This document shows positions 22,460 through 28,550 of a DNA stretch of 28,550 bases, one piece after another. The notes beneath the pieces were generated by a model. It was not told the DNA's origin. It was given only the letters and a program-made list of their open reading frames with translations, and made no database searches. Source of the stretch: Nanobdellota archaeon (lineage in GTDB: Archaea; Nanobdellota; Nanobdellia; SCGC-AAA011-G17; JAFCDX01); contig JAHIVQ010000050.1 of NCBI GenBank assembly GCA_018816585.1, positions 1-28,550 on the forward strand. Reading direction: 5' to 3'. Numbering within the stretch: position 1 is the first letter of the stretch; each line of letters opens with the position of its first letter. The translations under genes and the position numbers were made by a program.

Positions 22460-22539
22460 TATAACATCGCGATTAAAAAAAGTTCGCGTAGCGAATTTGG
22501 GAAAAATCTGCAAGATTTTTCTTTTTAATCGCTGTTATA
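22460..22539. other. three-way-junction element A (attC-like)
   Basis: The closing stem is TATAACA/TGTTATA, a two-base bulge, then GCGATTAAAAA/TTTTTAATCGC. It encloses two hairpins, TTCGCGTAGCGAA (22483-22495) and an 8-bp stem with loop GCA (22502-22520). The size, bulged stem and AAC/GTT ends recall folded integron attC sites, but the GTTATAC end does not fit the attC consensus. It could equally be a structured RNA. Confidence 0.6.
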
Positions 22540-22546
22540 CGCCCCG

Positions 22547-22613
22547 ACGACTGAAAGGAGGAGAGCCTGCAAGGCGTGGTCGAGGAGTTTTGAAAAAACT
22601 CCGAAGAAGTCGT
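22547..22613. other. three-way-junction element B
   Basis: The stem ACGACT/AGTCGT (22547-22552 with 22608-22613) encloses GCCTGCAAGGC (22565-22575) and GGAGTTTT/AAAACTCC with loop GAA (22584-22602). It directly follows element A and ends at the inverted repeat of the DUF5680 module. Confidence 0.55.
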
Positions 22614-22623
22614 AAGAGATGCC
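22610..22623. repeat. left inverted repeat of the DUF5680 module
   Basis: TCGTAAGAGATGCC is the exact inverse of 23154-23167 on the other side of the DUF5680 gene. Further out, GTTATACGC (22534-22542) is matched inversely by GCGTATAAC (23170-23178). On the left side elements A and B split these two parts. Confidence 0.7.
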
Positions 22624-22626
22624 GTC

Positions 22627-23109
22627 CTACTTTATTAATGAACCCATAACATCTTGGAAAAAAACACTTTCTCCTTTGTAAAGAATTCTCTCTTGTCCTT
22701 TGAAATAAGAATAATCTCCGTCCATTTCAAAAGTATATTTGAAATCTCCATCAGAGAATTCTTTAGGTCCTCTAAAAGGCACACTATCGTCAAAATTCAT
22801 TAGAGCTTTTTTCAGAAATGGGAACGCTTGTTCTTGGAAAAAAGCGTCATCGAATTTTGCATTATGTTGTCCTTGATATGCCATGCACCAAATAGGATTT
22901 TCTTGGAAGAAAACAACTTCTCTTCCTGGTGCCCATTGACTTCCCGCATAAGAATCGTGATATCTTAAATCGCCTTCTATAAATTCGTAATCTTTATGAC
23001 CTTCTTGAGTGGGCACCTCACACCTATGTTGTTTTCTGACTTCTTTTGGTGCGGCATAAGTATGTCTGTGTGCCTTTGCAATAAAATCTAAAAGTGTTTT
23101 TTTCTCCAT
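22627..23109 (-). CDS. DUF5680 domain protein
   Basis: Soluble protein of 160 residues matching the DUF5680 pattern along its length: LLDFIAKAHRHTYAA, YEFIEGDLRYHDSYAGSQ, PGREVVFFQENPIWCMAYQG, FPFLKKAL, PFRGPKEFSDGDFKYTFEMDGDYSYFKGQERILYKGE. The fold is unknown to me and so is its role; the family is scattered and mainly bacterial, often in accessory regions. It is inverted relative to the M16 gene and the recombinase. A TATA-like GCTTTATTAA (23131-23140) lies 26 bases before the ATG, inside the flanking inverted repeats. Base composition is again richer in G+C than the core genes. Confidence 0.72.
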   Translation of the reverse strand: MEKKTLLDFIAKAHRHTYAAPKEVRKQHRCEVPTQEGHKDYEFIEGDLRYHDSYAGSQWAPGREVVFFQENPIWCMAYQGQHNAKFDDAFFQEQAFPFLKKALMNFDDSVPFRGPKEFSDGDFKYTFEMDGDYSYFKGQERILYKGESVFFQDVMGSLIK

Positions 23110-23153
23110 AAATTTAGTAAAATTAGTGAATTAATAAAGCTTTCTTTCGTGTA

Positions 23154-23178
23154 GGCATCTCTTACGATTGCGTATAAC
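23154..23178. repeat. right inverted repeat of the DUF5680 module
   Basis: GGCATCTCTTACGA (23154-23167) and GCGTATAAC (23170-23178) are exact inverses of 22610-22623 and 22534-22542. Here the two parts are contiguous, so this looks like the unsplit version of the repeat. Confidence 0.7.
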
Positions 23179-23180
23179 AT

Positions 23181-23211
23181 ATATTTCCCTTATAAAAATT
23201 AAGGGAAATAT
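23181..23211. repeat. 11-bp inverted repeat before the recombinase gene
   Basis: ATATTTCCCTT and AAGGGAAATAT are perfect inverted arms with a 9-base A+T spacer, ending 30 bases before the recombinase ATG. Arm length and spacing resemble a tyrosine-recombinase core site, but an operator or a transcription stop is also possible. Confidence 0.5.
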
Positions 23212-23241
23212 TTAAATAGTAAAGGTTTTATTTATATATAT

Positions 23242-24027
23242 ATGGATAAAGAGGATGATTTAATTATTGAAAAATTAATTACTGAATTAAAATTAAGAAA
23301 ATACTCATATCAAACAATAGAAAAATATAAAGATGTTATATATAAATTTTTAAATTCAAAAAGCACCCCAAAAGATTTTATTTCTAGCTATTCAGAAAAA
23401 AGCAGATCTACAATAAGGGGAAATTATTTTGCACTGCATTTCTTTTATAAAAATATTCTAAATCAAGAATTTAATGAAAAAATCCCATTAGTAAAGAAAA
23501 AAATAGTTCTTCCTAATGTATTAAATAAAAGAGAAATTCTAGATATGATAGAACAAACAAAAAATATTCAGCATAGGATTATTTTGATGTTTTTATATTA
23601 CTCTGGGTTAAGGCTTAATGAACTTTTAAATCTAAGATGGGAAGATATTGATATTGAAAGAAAAACAATCCAATTGAAAATAGCAAAAGGAGAACACCAG
23701 AGAGTTATATTCTTGCATGATAAACTAATTGAAATTTTGAATATAATTGGTACTAAAAAAGAAGGGCTTATATTCTTATCTAATAGAAATAAAAAATATT
23801 CTGGAGAATCAATTCAACAGATAGTAAAACAAGCTGCTAAAAGGGCAGGTATTAAAAAAAGAGTCACCCCTCATACTTTTAGACATTCATTTGCAACGCA
23901 TTTGCTTGAAGCAGGGGCAGATATTAGGTATATACAGCAATTACTTGGGCATTCAAATTTACAAACCACACAAATTTATACTCATGTGGCTAACAAAGAT
24001 ATAAAAAGGCTAGCAGATTTATTATAA
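23242..24027 (+). CDS. xerA: tyrosine recombinase, XerA type
   Basis: Site-specific recombinase of 261 residues with a full active site: R124 (SGLRLNEL), K149, H211 and R214 (TPHTFRHSFATHLLEAGAD), H237 (LLGHSNLQTTQIYTHV) and Y246. The N-terminal SAM-like DNA-binding domain covers about residues 5-75. It lacks the extra helix region typical of integron IntI proteins, so it is of the archaeal XerA/XerC kind, whose known role is dimer resolution at dif. It stands next to the two inverted-repeat modules and is followed 12 bases later by a HerA-like ATPase. Confidence 0.9.
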   Translation: MDKEDDLIIEKLITELKLRKYSYQTIEKYKDVIYKFLNSKSTPKDFISSYSEKSRSTIRGNYFALHFFYKNILNQEFNEKIPLVKKKIVLPNVLNKREILDMIEQTKNIQHRIILMFLYYSGLRLNELLNLRWEDIDIERKTIQLKIAKGEHQRVIFLHDKLIEILNIIGTKKEGLIFLSNRNKKYSGESIQQIVKQAAKRAGIKKRVTPHTFRHSFATHLLEAGADIRYIQQLLGHSNLQTTQIYTHVANKDIKRLADLL

Positions 24028-24039
24028 TAAAGGGGGAAA

Positions 24040-25365
24040 ATGTACGAAATTATAATAGGAAGAACAGAATCAGAAAAGAGGAAGATGGGTTTAGAAGGAA
24101 CTATTTTCATAGGAAAGATGTATGTTCGTATGGGACAGACAACATCACTGTCAAATAAGGTTTTATTAGATGTGGTAAATCCTCATGTAATACTTATATG
24201 TGGCAAAAGAGGTGGAGGCAAGTCATATAGTTTGGCTGTTATAGCAGAAGAAATCTCAAATCTGCCTGAAGAAATTTCTCAGAATTTATCAGTTTTGATT
24301 TTAGATACAATGGGGATCTTCTGGACAATGAAGTATCCAAATGAACGTGAAGAAGACTTGTTAAAACAATGGGATTTGAAACCAACTGCAACATCAAGAG
24401 CTAATATTTTTATTCCAAAAGGTTATTTTGATTATTATAAAGATAAAAAATTCCCATGTGATTTTCCATTTACAATAAGTCCTTCAGAATTAAGTGCACT
24501 TGATTGGTGTAGTGTTTTTAATCTAGGTGTTCTCGAACCAATTAGTATACTTGCAGACAAGGTAATTGATAAACTGCAGGATACAAAAGGAAAAGATTAT
24601 GATATTAAAGACATAATAAATGAAATTAAAAAAGATACAAAAACAGAAGATAATATAAAAAATGGATTGGAAAATTTATTTGTAAATGCAGATTCATGGG
24701 GTTTATTTGATAAGAATGCAACTCCAATAAAAGATATTATAGATAGAGGAAAAATATCTATTGTTGATATTAGTATATATAAAGATTGGAATGTAAAAGC
24801 ACTTGTTGCTTCTTTAATTTCAAAGAAATTATTGCTTGAAAGAATGGTTGTTCGTAAGCTTGAAGAGATGAAAGACATAGAAAAAGGTTATTCTTATTTT
24901 TTCTCTGAAGAAACATCTAGAAAAGAACAGATGCCACTTGTATGGATTTTAATTGATGAAATGCACGAGTTCTTGCCTAAAAATAGAATTACTCCTGCAA
25001 CAGATGCTTTTGTTCAATTATTAAGAGAAGGAAGACAGCCTGGAATTAGCTTGGTAATGGCTACACAGCAGCCAGGAGAAATTCATATGGATGCAATAAC
25101 ACAATCAGATATTGTAATTAGTCATAGAATAACTGCAAGAAAAGATATTGAAGCCCTAAATAATATAATGCAGACTTATCTTGGAGCTGATATTTTAAGA
25201 TATTTAAATGAACTGCCAAAATTACCAGGTTCAGCTATTATACTAGATGATAATTCAGAAAGAATTTATCCTATGAAAGTAAGACCTAGATTCAGCTGGC
25301 ATGGGGGAGAATCGCCAAAGGCACTGCATATAAAAAGAGAAGAACTAAGTGAATTAGGATTATAA
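24040..25365 (+). CDS. HerA/FtsK-superfamily ATPase (DUF87-like)
   Basis: Predicted hexameric DNA-pumping ATPase of 441 residues. A short N-terminal beta region leads into Walker A GKRGGGKS (55-62). An all-helical insertion (about 170-240) follows, then Walker B WILIDEMHEF (about 302-311) and the HerA-like LREGRQPGISLVMATQQPGEIH sensor with the ITQSDIVISHRIT block. A GGGGGA ribosome-binding site precedes the ATG, 12 bases after the recombinase stop, so the two should be co-transcribed. No NurA nuclease is nearby, unlike the classical HerA operon. The last bases overlap the convergent gene at 25360. Confidence 0.85.
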   Translation: MYEIIIGRTESEKRKMGLEGTIFIGKMYVRMGQTTSLSNKVLLDVVNPHVILICGKRGGGKSYSLAVIAEEISNLPEEISQNLSVLILDTMGIFWTMKYPNEREEDLLKQWDLKPTATSRANIFIPKGYFDYYKDKKFPCDFPFTISPSELSALDWCSVFNLGVLEPISILADKVIDKLQDTKGKDYDIKDIINEIKKDTKTEDNIKNGLENLFVNADSWGLFDKNATPIKDIIDRGKISIVDISIYKDWNVKALVASLISKKLLLERMVVRKLEEMKDIEKGYSYFFSEETSRKEQMPLVWILIDEMHEFLPKNRITPATDAFVQLLREGRQPGISLVMATQQPGEIHMDAITQSDIVISHRITARKDIEALNNIMQTYLGADILRYLNELPKLPGSAIILDDNSERIYPMKVRPRFSWHGGESPKALHIKREELSELGL

Positions 25366-25704
25366 TCTTTTAAAATTAGAAAATATTTTATTATATGCAA
25401 TAACTGCATTATCAGTATCTGATCTTCTTACATATTGTATTAAATCATAACACAAAGACATTGTTTCTTCCATAATTGATTTCTTAACTTTTTCTTCTTC
25501 AGAAAGTTTATTATTTGAATTTAAACTCTTAAGCTTAAAAATAATTATACCTCTTAAACCTTCAATGCAATTTTTTAATGCAATTGTAAATTTAGGTATA
25601 TCTTCTTCATCTTTTGAGCCAACAGCACCTGACCAAAGCAAATAAGTCTGATTAAATAAATGTAAAAATACAGATTGTTGATGCTCTAATTTTTGATTTA
25701 TCAT
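25360..25704 (-). CDS. hypothetical helical protein
   Basis: Unrecognised protein of 114 residues, predicted mostly helical, without signal peptide or membrane segment. A helical pair with the charged linker SLNSNNKLSEEEKVKK between about residues 60 and 76 suggests a helical bundle. The ATG overlaps the stop of the membrane protein at 25701 as ATGA, so it may be that protein's cytoplasmic partner. The 3-prime end overlaps the ATPase gene by 6 bases. Confidence 0.55.
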   Translation of the reverse strand: MINQKLEHQQSVFLHLFNQTYLLWSGAVGSKDEEDIPKFTIALKNCIEGLRGIIIFKLKSLNSNNKLSEEEKVKKSIMEETMSLCYDLIQYVRRSDTDNAVIAYNKIFSNFKRL

Positions 25705-26285
25705 TCTCCACCTATCAAGTCAGCTGCACTTGCTCCTATAACTGCAGGTAATGAAATAACAGCTACTTGCCTGAATATTAAATCAATACTTGAATGTTCA
25801 ACAATTCCATAAATAAATAAAACAAATACAATAACAACCAAGGCAGTAAAAAAAATAACAGTTGATCTTAATGGTAAGAAGTATAATAACATAGTCTGCT
25901 TTATTTTTCTATAACCTGTAAGATAAATAAATATTATACTTAAAAAATAAGATGTTACCAATAACAATACTGCTCTAAATAAATGAATATCCTCTGCAAT
26001 ATGTGCTCCTTCAAAAAATGCAAAATGTGAGACTATACCAATAAAAGCACCAATAACCCCTTTGCTTATATCTCTTATTGTAATTTTCCTTAATGGATGT
26101 TCACCAACTTCTTTTTGTATCTTTTTTTGAAGCTCTTCAAGATCACCAAGCTCACGCAACTGTTTCCTTTCAAGAACTTCTACATCATCTTGTTCTTTAA
26201 GTTGTATTTTTTCTAATCTTAGAACTTCATCTATCTTATTTTCAATTTTAGACAATCTGTCTTTTTTAACCTTCTTTTTTGGCAT
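25701..26285 (-). CDS. multi-pass membrane protein with cytoplasmic coiled coil, DUF2391-like
   Basis: Protein of 194 residues. The first 70 are charged and strongly helical (KIENKIDEVLRLEKIQLKEQDDVEVLERKQLRELGDLEELQKKI), a likely cytoplasmic coiled coil. About four transmembrane segments follow (about 75-95, 103-121, 135-158 and 168-188). The membrane part resembles the archaeal DUF2391 integral membrane family, but I am only moderately sure. Function unknown. It is translationally coupled to the 114-residue protein. The candidate small RNA at 26319-26385 lies just upstream. Confidence 0.55.
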   Translation of the reverse strand: MPKKKVKKDRLSKIENKIDEVLRLEKIQLKEQDDVEVLERKQLRELGDLEELQKKIQKEVGEHPLRKITIRDISKGVIGAFIGIVSHFAFFEGAHIAEDIHLFRAVLLLVTSYFLSIIFIYLTGYRKIKQTMLLYFLPLRSTVIFFTALVVIVFVLFIYGIVEHSSIDLIFRQVAVISLPAVIGASAADLIGGE

Positions 26286-26318
26286 GAATAATTAAGAAAA
26301 GAATTATATTTAAATCTT

Positions 26319-26385
26319 GGGGTCAGCAGCTACTTCCATCAGCATTACTTGCGTAAGCTCGGGTGTTCACAATCCTTCATTCCCC
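26319..26385 (-). ncRNA. candidate small structured RNA (C/D-like)
   Basis: A sharply G+C-richer 67-base block in an A+T-rich spacer. On the minus strand it begins GGGG and ends CCCC, with AATGAAGG just inside the 5-prime end (weak box C), a CTGATGG (box C-prime-like) and CTGA just before CCCC (box D). A hairpin TTAC-GCAA-GTAA with a GNRA loop lies in the middle. A TATA-like CTTATAAAG (26409-26417) is correctly spaced to start at the GGGG. No known family is recognised. The C/D reading is tentative because box C and the internal spacing are poor. Confidence 0.35.
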
Positions 26386-26388
26386 ATT

Positions 26389-26406
26389 TATATACTAGAG
26401 TATATA
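26389..26406. promoter_or_regulatory. 18-bp palindrome TATATACTAGAGTATATA
   Basis: Arms TATATACT and AGTATATA are perfect inverses around AG. It differs by one base from the palindrome at 7877-7894. It lies next to the start of the candidate small RNA and upstream of the 25701-26285 gene. Confidence 0.4.
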
Positions 26407-26420
26407 CTTTATAAGGTTTT

Positions 26421-26633
26421 CTAATCAATTTTTGGTCTGCTACTCTTCAAAATACTTAATAACTGAATAAAACCAAGAATAATTATAGATATACTTAAAA
26501 TTTTTTCATCGATTTTTGGCAAGGAAGGGTAATAACTTAAAATAAATGGGTACGCACCGATTAGAATAAAAATAATTGCAAATAACAAGGATACTAATTT
26601 AATTAAAGCCCAATCAATTGAAATATAACCCAT
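26421..26633 (-). CDS. small two-helix membrane protein
   Basis: Unrecognised 70-residue protein with two hydrophobic helices (about 8-30 and 44-61) joined by a short polar loop and ending in a charged tail. The ATG at 26633 is 13 bases after the Trm5-like stop, so it is probably co-transcribed with that gene. Confidence 0.5.
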   Translation of the reverse strand: MGYISIDWALIKLVSLLFAIIFILIGAYPFILSYYPSLPKIDEKILSISIIILGFIQLLSILKSSRPKID

Positions 26634-26646
26634 ACTTATTGAGTAT

Positions 26647-27414
26647 TTATAAAATATTTAAAACCTTCCTTTTCAAATCCAAACAAACCCTATAAACTCT
26701 TGGAGCGTAAACACCACACTTAGTTAATTTAACTTTAAACTTTCTTGAGTAACTCTTTTTTAATTCTGAAAAATCTTTTTCATCGCTGAACAAATATAAG
26801 TGAATAGTTCCTTTATTTTTTAAGTATTTTAAAGCTAAATTTAAATAAGATTCAGATGTTTTAGGAAGAGGCATTATTATTCTGTCAAATTTTTGCTTTA
26901 ATTTTGGTAATTCCTTTTTTACATCACCTTTTACTAAAAAGATATTTGTAAATTTATTTATTCTTATATTTTCCATAGCATATTTGTGTGCTACTGGATT
27001 TATCTCAATCCCATAAATTTCCTTGGCTTTTGAATGTCTAGCAATAACTAAATGAAAAGGTGAAACTCCTGAGAACATAACTAAAACAGATTCATTCTTT
27101 TTTATTAATTTAGATATTCTTAATCTTTCCTGACTTGATCTTGGACTGAAATAACACTTTTCAACATCTAATTTTATCTTGATTCCACTTTCTTTATGTA
27201 TTGTTTCTTTTCTATTTTCTCCTGAAATTATTTTTATTTTTCTTGTTCTGTACTTTCCTTTATGAATCTCTGCTCTTTTTGCTATTATCTTGACATTCTT
27301 GTTTATTTTTAATAATTCTTTAGCTATTTGCTTTTCTTGTTTATTAGTTAGTTTTTCTTTTGTTTCAAATACTAGAATATCACCTATAATATCATATGAA
27401 TGTGGCAGTTTCAT
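26647..27414 (-). CDS. trm5: tRNA (guanine37-N1)-methyltransferase, Trm5-like
   Basis: SAM-dependent Rossmann methyltransferase of 255 residues. The pattern matches archaeal Trm5: EIHKGKYRTRKIKIISGENRKETIHKESGIKIKLDVEKCYFSPRS (D2 region, about 65-110), ESVLVMFSGVSPFHLVIA (SAM-binding motif I, about 108-125), YGIEINPVAHKYAMENIRINK, GDVKKELPKLKQKFDRIIMPLPKTSE and IHLYLF. The usual NLP of motif IV is replaced by PLP. At 255 residues it lacks the N-terminal D1 domain of full-length Trm5. It makes m1G37 in tRNA, based on the family. Divergent from the gene at 27462. Confidence 0.82.
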   Translation of the reverse strand: MKLPHSYDIIGDILVFETKEKLTNKQEKQIAKELLKINKNVKIIAKRAEIHKGKYRTRKIKIISGENRKETIHKESGIKIKLDVEKCYFSPRSSQERLRISKLIKKNESVLVMFSGVSPFHLVIARHSKAKEIYGIEINPVAHKYAMENIRINKFTNIFLVKGDVKKELPKLKQKFDRIIMPLPKTSESYLNLALKYLKNKGTIHLYLFSDEKDFSELKKSYSRKFKVKLTKCGVYAPRVYRVCLDLKRKVLNIL

Positions 27415-27461
27415 GCTTAAATAAGAAAGAAAATATTTATATATCTTTATTTCTAAGGTAA

Positions 27462-28550
27462 ATGATGCATAAGTCAGTAAAAAAGAGTATGATGGTTATA
27501 TATTCTATATTAAGTACATTTTTAGCATATATTCCTATGGTTAATGCTCAACAATATTCAGATATAGCACAAACCTTTGGAGAAGTAGCAAATATACTTA
27601 TTGAAATATTAAAAGGACTAACTGCTTTTTTAAAACCTTTACTTCCTTTATTTAGTGATAATCCTGTTTTAGGAAGATTAGTCTTAGGTATTTTAATTGC
27701 AATAGTTCTTTACATGGGTGTTAGTAATGTTGAATTTATTAAAAAGCAGCAAAACAGTCAAAAATTTGCAAAGGCAATTTCAATAATTATAGCAATAATT
27801 GCTACAATTGGAATTCCAGATACAGTAATTACAGGTATTTTTGGAAGTCCTGAATCTAATGGATGGCAATTTTGGTTATTTGTTATTGCAGCAATAATAT
27901 TATTATTAACAAAAGGTGAATCAAGAATGGGAATGGCCTTCAGAGGTTTATCTTTCTTAATCATAGGTTTAGGATTAATGGGTATAAGGAATTCTGTTAG
28001 TAATAGTAATTTATTTTATACCTTTGTAACATTTGCAGGGGTATTTTTTGTACTAGCTGCATTGTATTATTTCTTATATAAAGTATGGACAGGTATAAGT
28101 AAAGATTTTAGTGGAGTAGGCGAAGGAGCTTCAAATTGGTTTGGAAGAAGAAGAAAACCTAAGACAGAGAAATTAATTACTCCTATAAAAGGTAAAGTAA
28201 TAGATGAAGCAGAGAAAGAAAAAGGGAATATAAAAACAATAGAAAAAATAGAAATGGGAGAATTAAATAATTTAGAAGATATAATAAAGAACTTAAAAGC
28301 CTTAAGAGAATTTATTTCTAAAAATGGAGTTACAGAGCAATCATATGGACAGATAGGAAATTTATATGCAAGACTATCAAGTGAATTACAAAAACATAAA
28401 GAAAATTTAAATATAATTGGTATGGGGTTGAATAAATCTATTAATTTAGCAACAGATCAATTTAAAGCAATGAATTTAGCTAGACTTTATGATCAATTAA
28501 CAAAGCAGGTAATTCCAATAAATGACCCAAGATATCAAACAATTAAAAAG
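27462..28550 (+). CDS. multi-pass membrane protein with signal peptide, truncated by the window edge
   Basis: Open frame with no stop before the right edge (363 codons visible). The start is ATG 27462 or the adjacent ATG 27465, with AAGGT just upstream. The N-terminus MMHKSVKKSMMVIYSILSTF runs to a likely cleavage after VNA (residue 29). About five transmembrane helices follow (about 69-89, 103-119, 135-150, 160-175 and 185-207). A long charged, helical cytoplasmic region then begins with the basic patch FGRRRKPKTEK. I do not recognise the family. The 47-base spacer with the divergent Trm5-like gene is A+T-rich with TATA-like sequence. Confidence 0.7.
   Translation, partial: MMHKSVKKSMMVIYSILSTFLAYIPMVNAQQYSDIAQTFGEVANILIEILKGLTAFLKPLLPLFSDNPVLGRLVLGILIAIVLYMGVSNVEFIKKQQNSQKFAKAISIIIAIIATIGIPDTVITGIFGSPESNGWQFWLFVIAAIILLLTKGESRMGMAFRGLSFLIIGLGLMGIRNSVSNSNLFYTFVTFAGVFFVLAALYYFLYKVWTGISKDFSGVGEGASNWFGRRRKPKTEKLITPIKGKVIDEAEKEKGNIKTIEKIEMGELNNLEDIIKNLKALREFISKNGVTEQSYGQIGNLYARLSSELQKHKENLNIIGMGLNKSINLATDQFKAMNLARLYDQLTKQVIPINDPRYQTIKK

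Noticed and set aside
22455..22649. 64-codon plus-strand open frame rich in Arg/Lys
   Set aside because: It spans the two hairpin elements and part of the DUF5680 gene. The coding potential is explained by the stem sequences, and there is no promoter or ribosome-binding site.
22358..23241. Canonical bacterial integron
   Set aside because: The recombinase lacks the IntI-specific insertion, the stem ends do not fit the attC consensus, and the genes carry their own promoters in mixed orientation. I keep only a structural resemblance.
26319..26385. tRNA gene in the G+C-rich block
   Set aside because: Neither strand has a canonical T-arm, D-arm or full acceptor stem.
1..28550. CRISPR array or tRNA/rRNA genes
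   Set aside because: No series of regularly spaced identical repeats of CRISPR length and no recognisable rRNA or tRNA sequence was seen.

Overview
The window is strongly A+T-rich and comes from an archaeon. It carries archaeal-type replication (MCM, RFC small and large subunits, an RPA-like OB protein), transcription (TBP) and translation genes (aIF1A, aIF2-beta, a Dim2-like KH protein, an archaeal/eukaryal-type IleRS, a Trm5-like methyltransferase). Many genes have a TATA box about 22-28 bases before the start codon and almost no leader. The small gene sizes, many short membrane proteins, a zinc-finger-less NMD3-like protein and a HerA-like ATPase next to a XerA-like recombinase suggest a DPANN lineage of the Woesearchaeota/Pacearchaeota kind. 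The lineage is inference; no rRNA gene is present.

Layout. (1) 5-6420, all minus strand: MCM, RPA-like OB protein, aIF2-beta, DUF424, NMD3-like, a secreted FG-GAP protein, aIF1A and the KH protein, preceded by a VIT1-like membrane protein. (2) 6519-12781: an accessory region of short membrane and zinc-ribbon proteins, a Cys-rich lipoprotein, two ribbon-helix-helix (RHH) regulator genes too short for usual ORF cut-offs (7385-7525 and 9293-9433), a membrane-anchored Holliday-junction-resolvase-like nuclease and an overlapping intact DDE transposase. Both RHH genes sit in divergent promoters with palindromic operator candidates. (3) 12951-20854: information-processing core (ileS, tbp, rfcS, rfcL), a metallophosphoesterase and a LemA-HtpX pair. 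(4) 20855-23241: an anomalous, visibly more G+C-rich island with an M16 peptidase and a DUF5680 protein. Each gene has its own archaeal TATA box and is enclosed by its own inverted repeats. The spacers are full of hairpins with GNA triloops, including two tandem three-way-junction folds. (5) 23242-25365: a complete XerA-type tyrosine recombinase, then a HerA/FtsK-superfamily ATPase 12 bases downstream. (6) 25360-28550: membrane proteins, a candidate small RNA at 26319-26385, a Trm5-like enzyme, and a signal-peptide-bearing multi-pass protein running off the right edge.

The most interesting part is 20.87-23.24 kb. Two foreign-looking, self-promoted single-gene modules bounded by inverted repeats lie directly beside a tyrosine recombinase. 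One spacer folds like an integron attC-type site (TATAACA and TGTTATA ends, bulged stem, branched tip) but does not match the attC consensus. It may be a cassette-like system in a DPANN archaeon; the link to the recombinase is inferred from position only. The second candidate is 9.12-10.93 kb: an RHH regulator, a membrane resolvase-like nuclease and a transposase under a mirrored divergent promoter.
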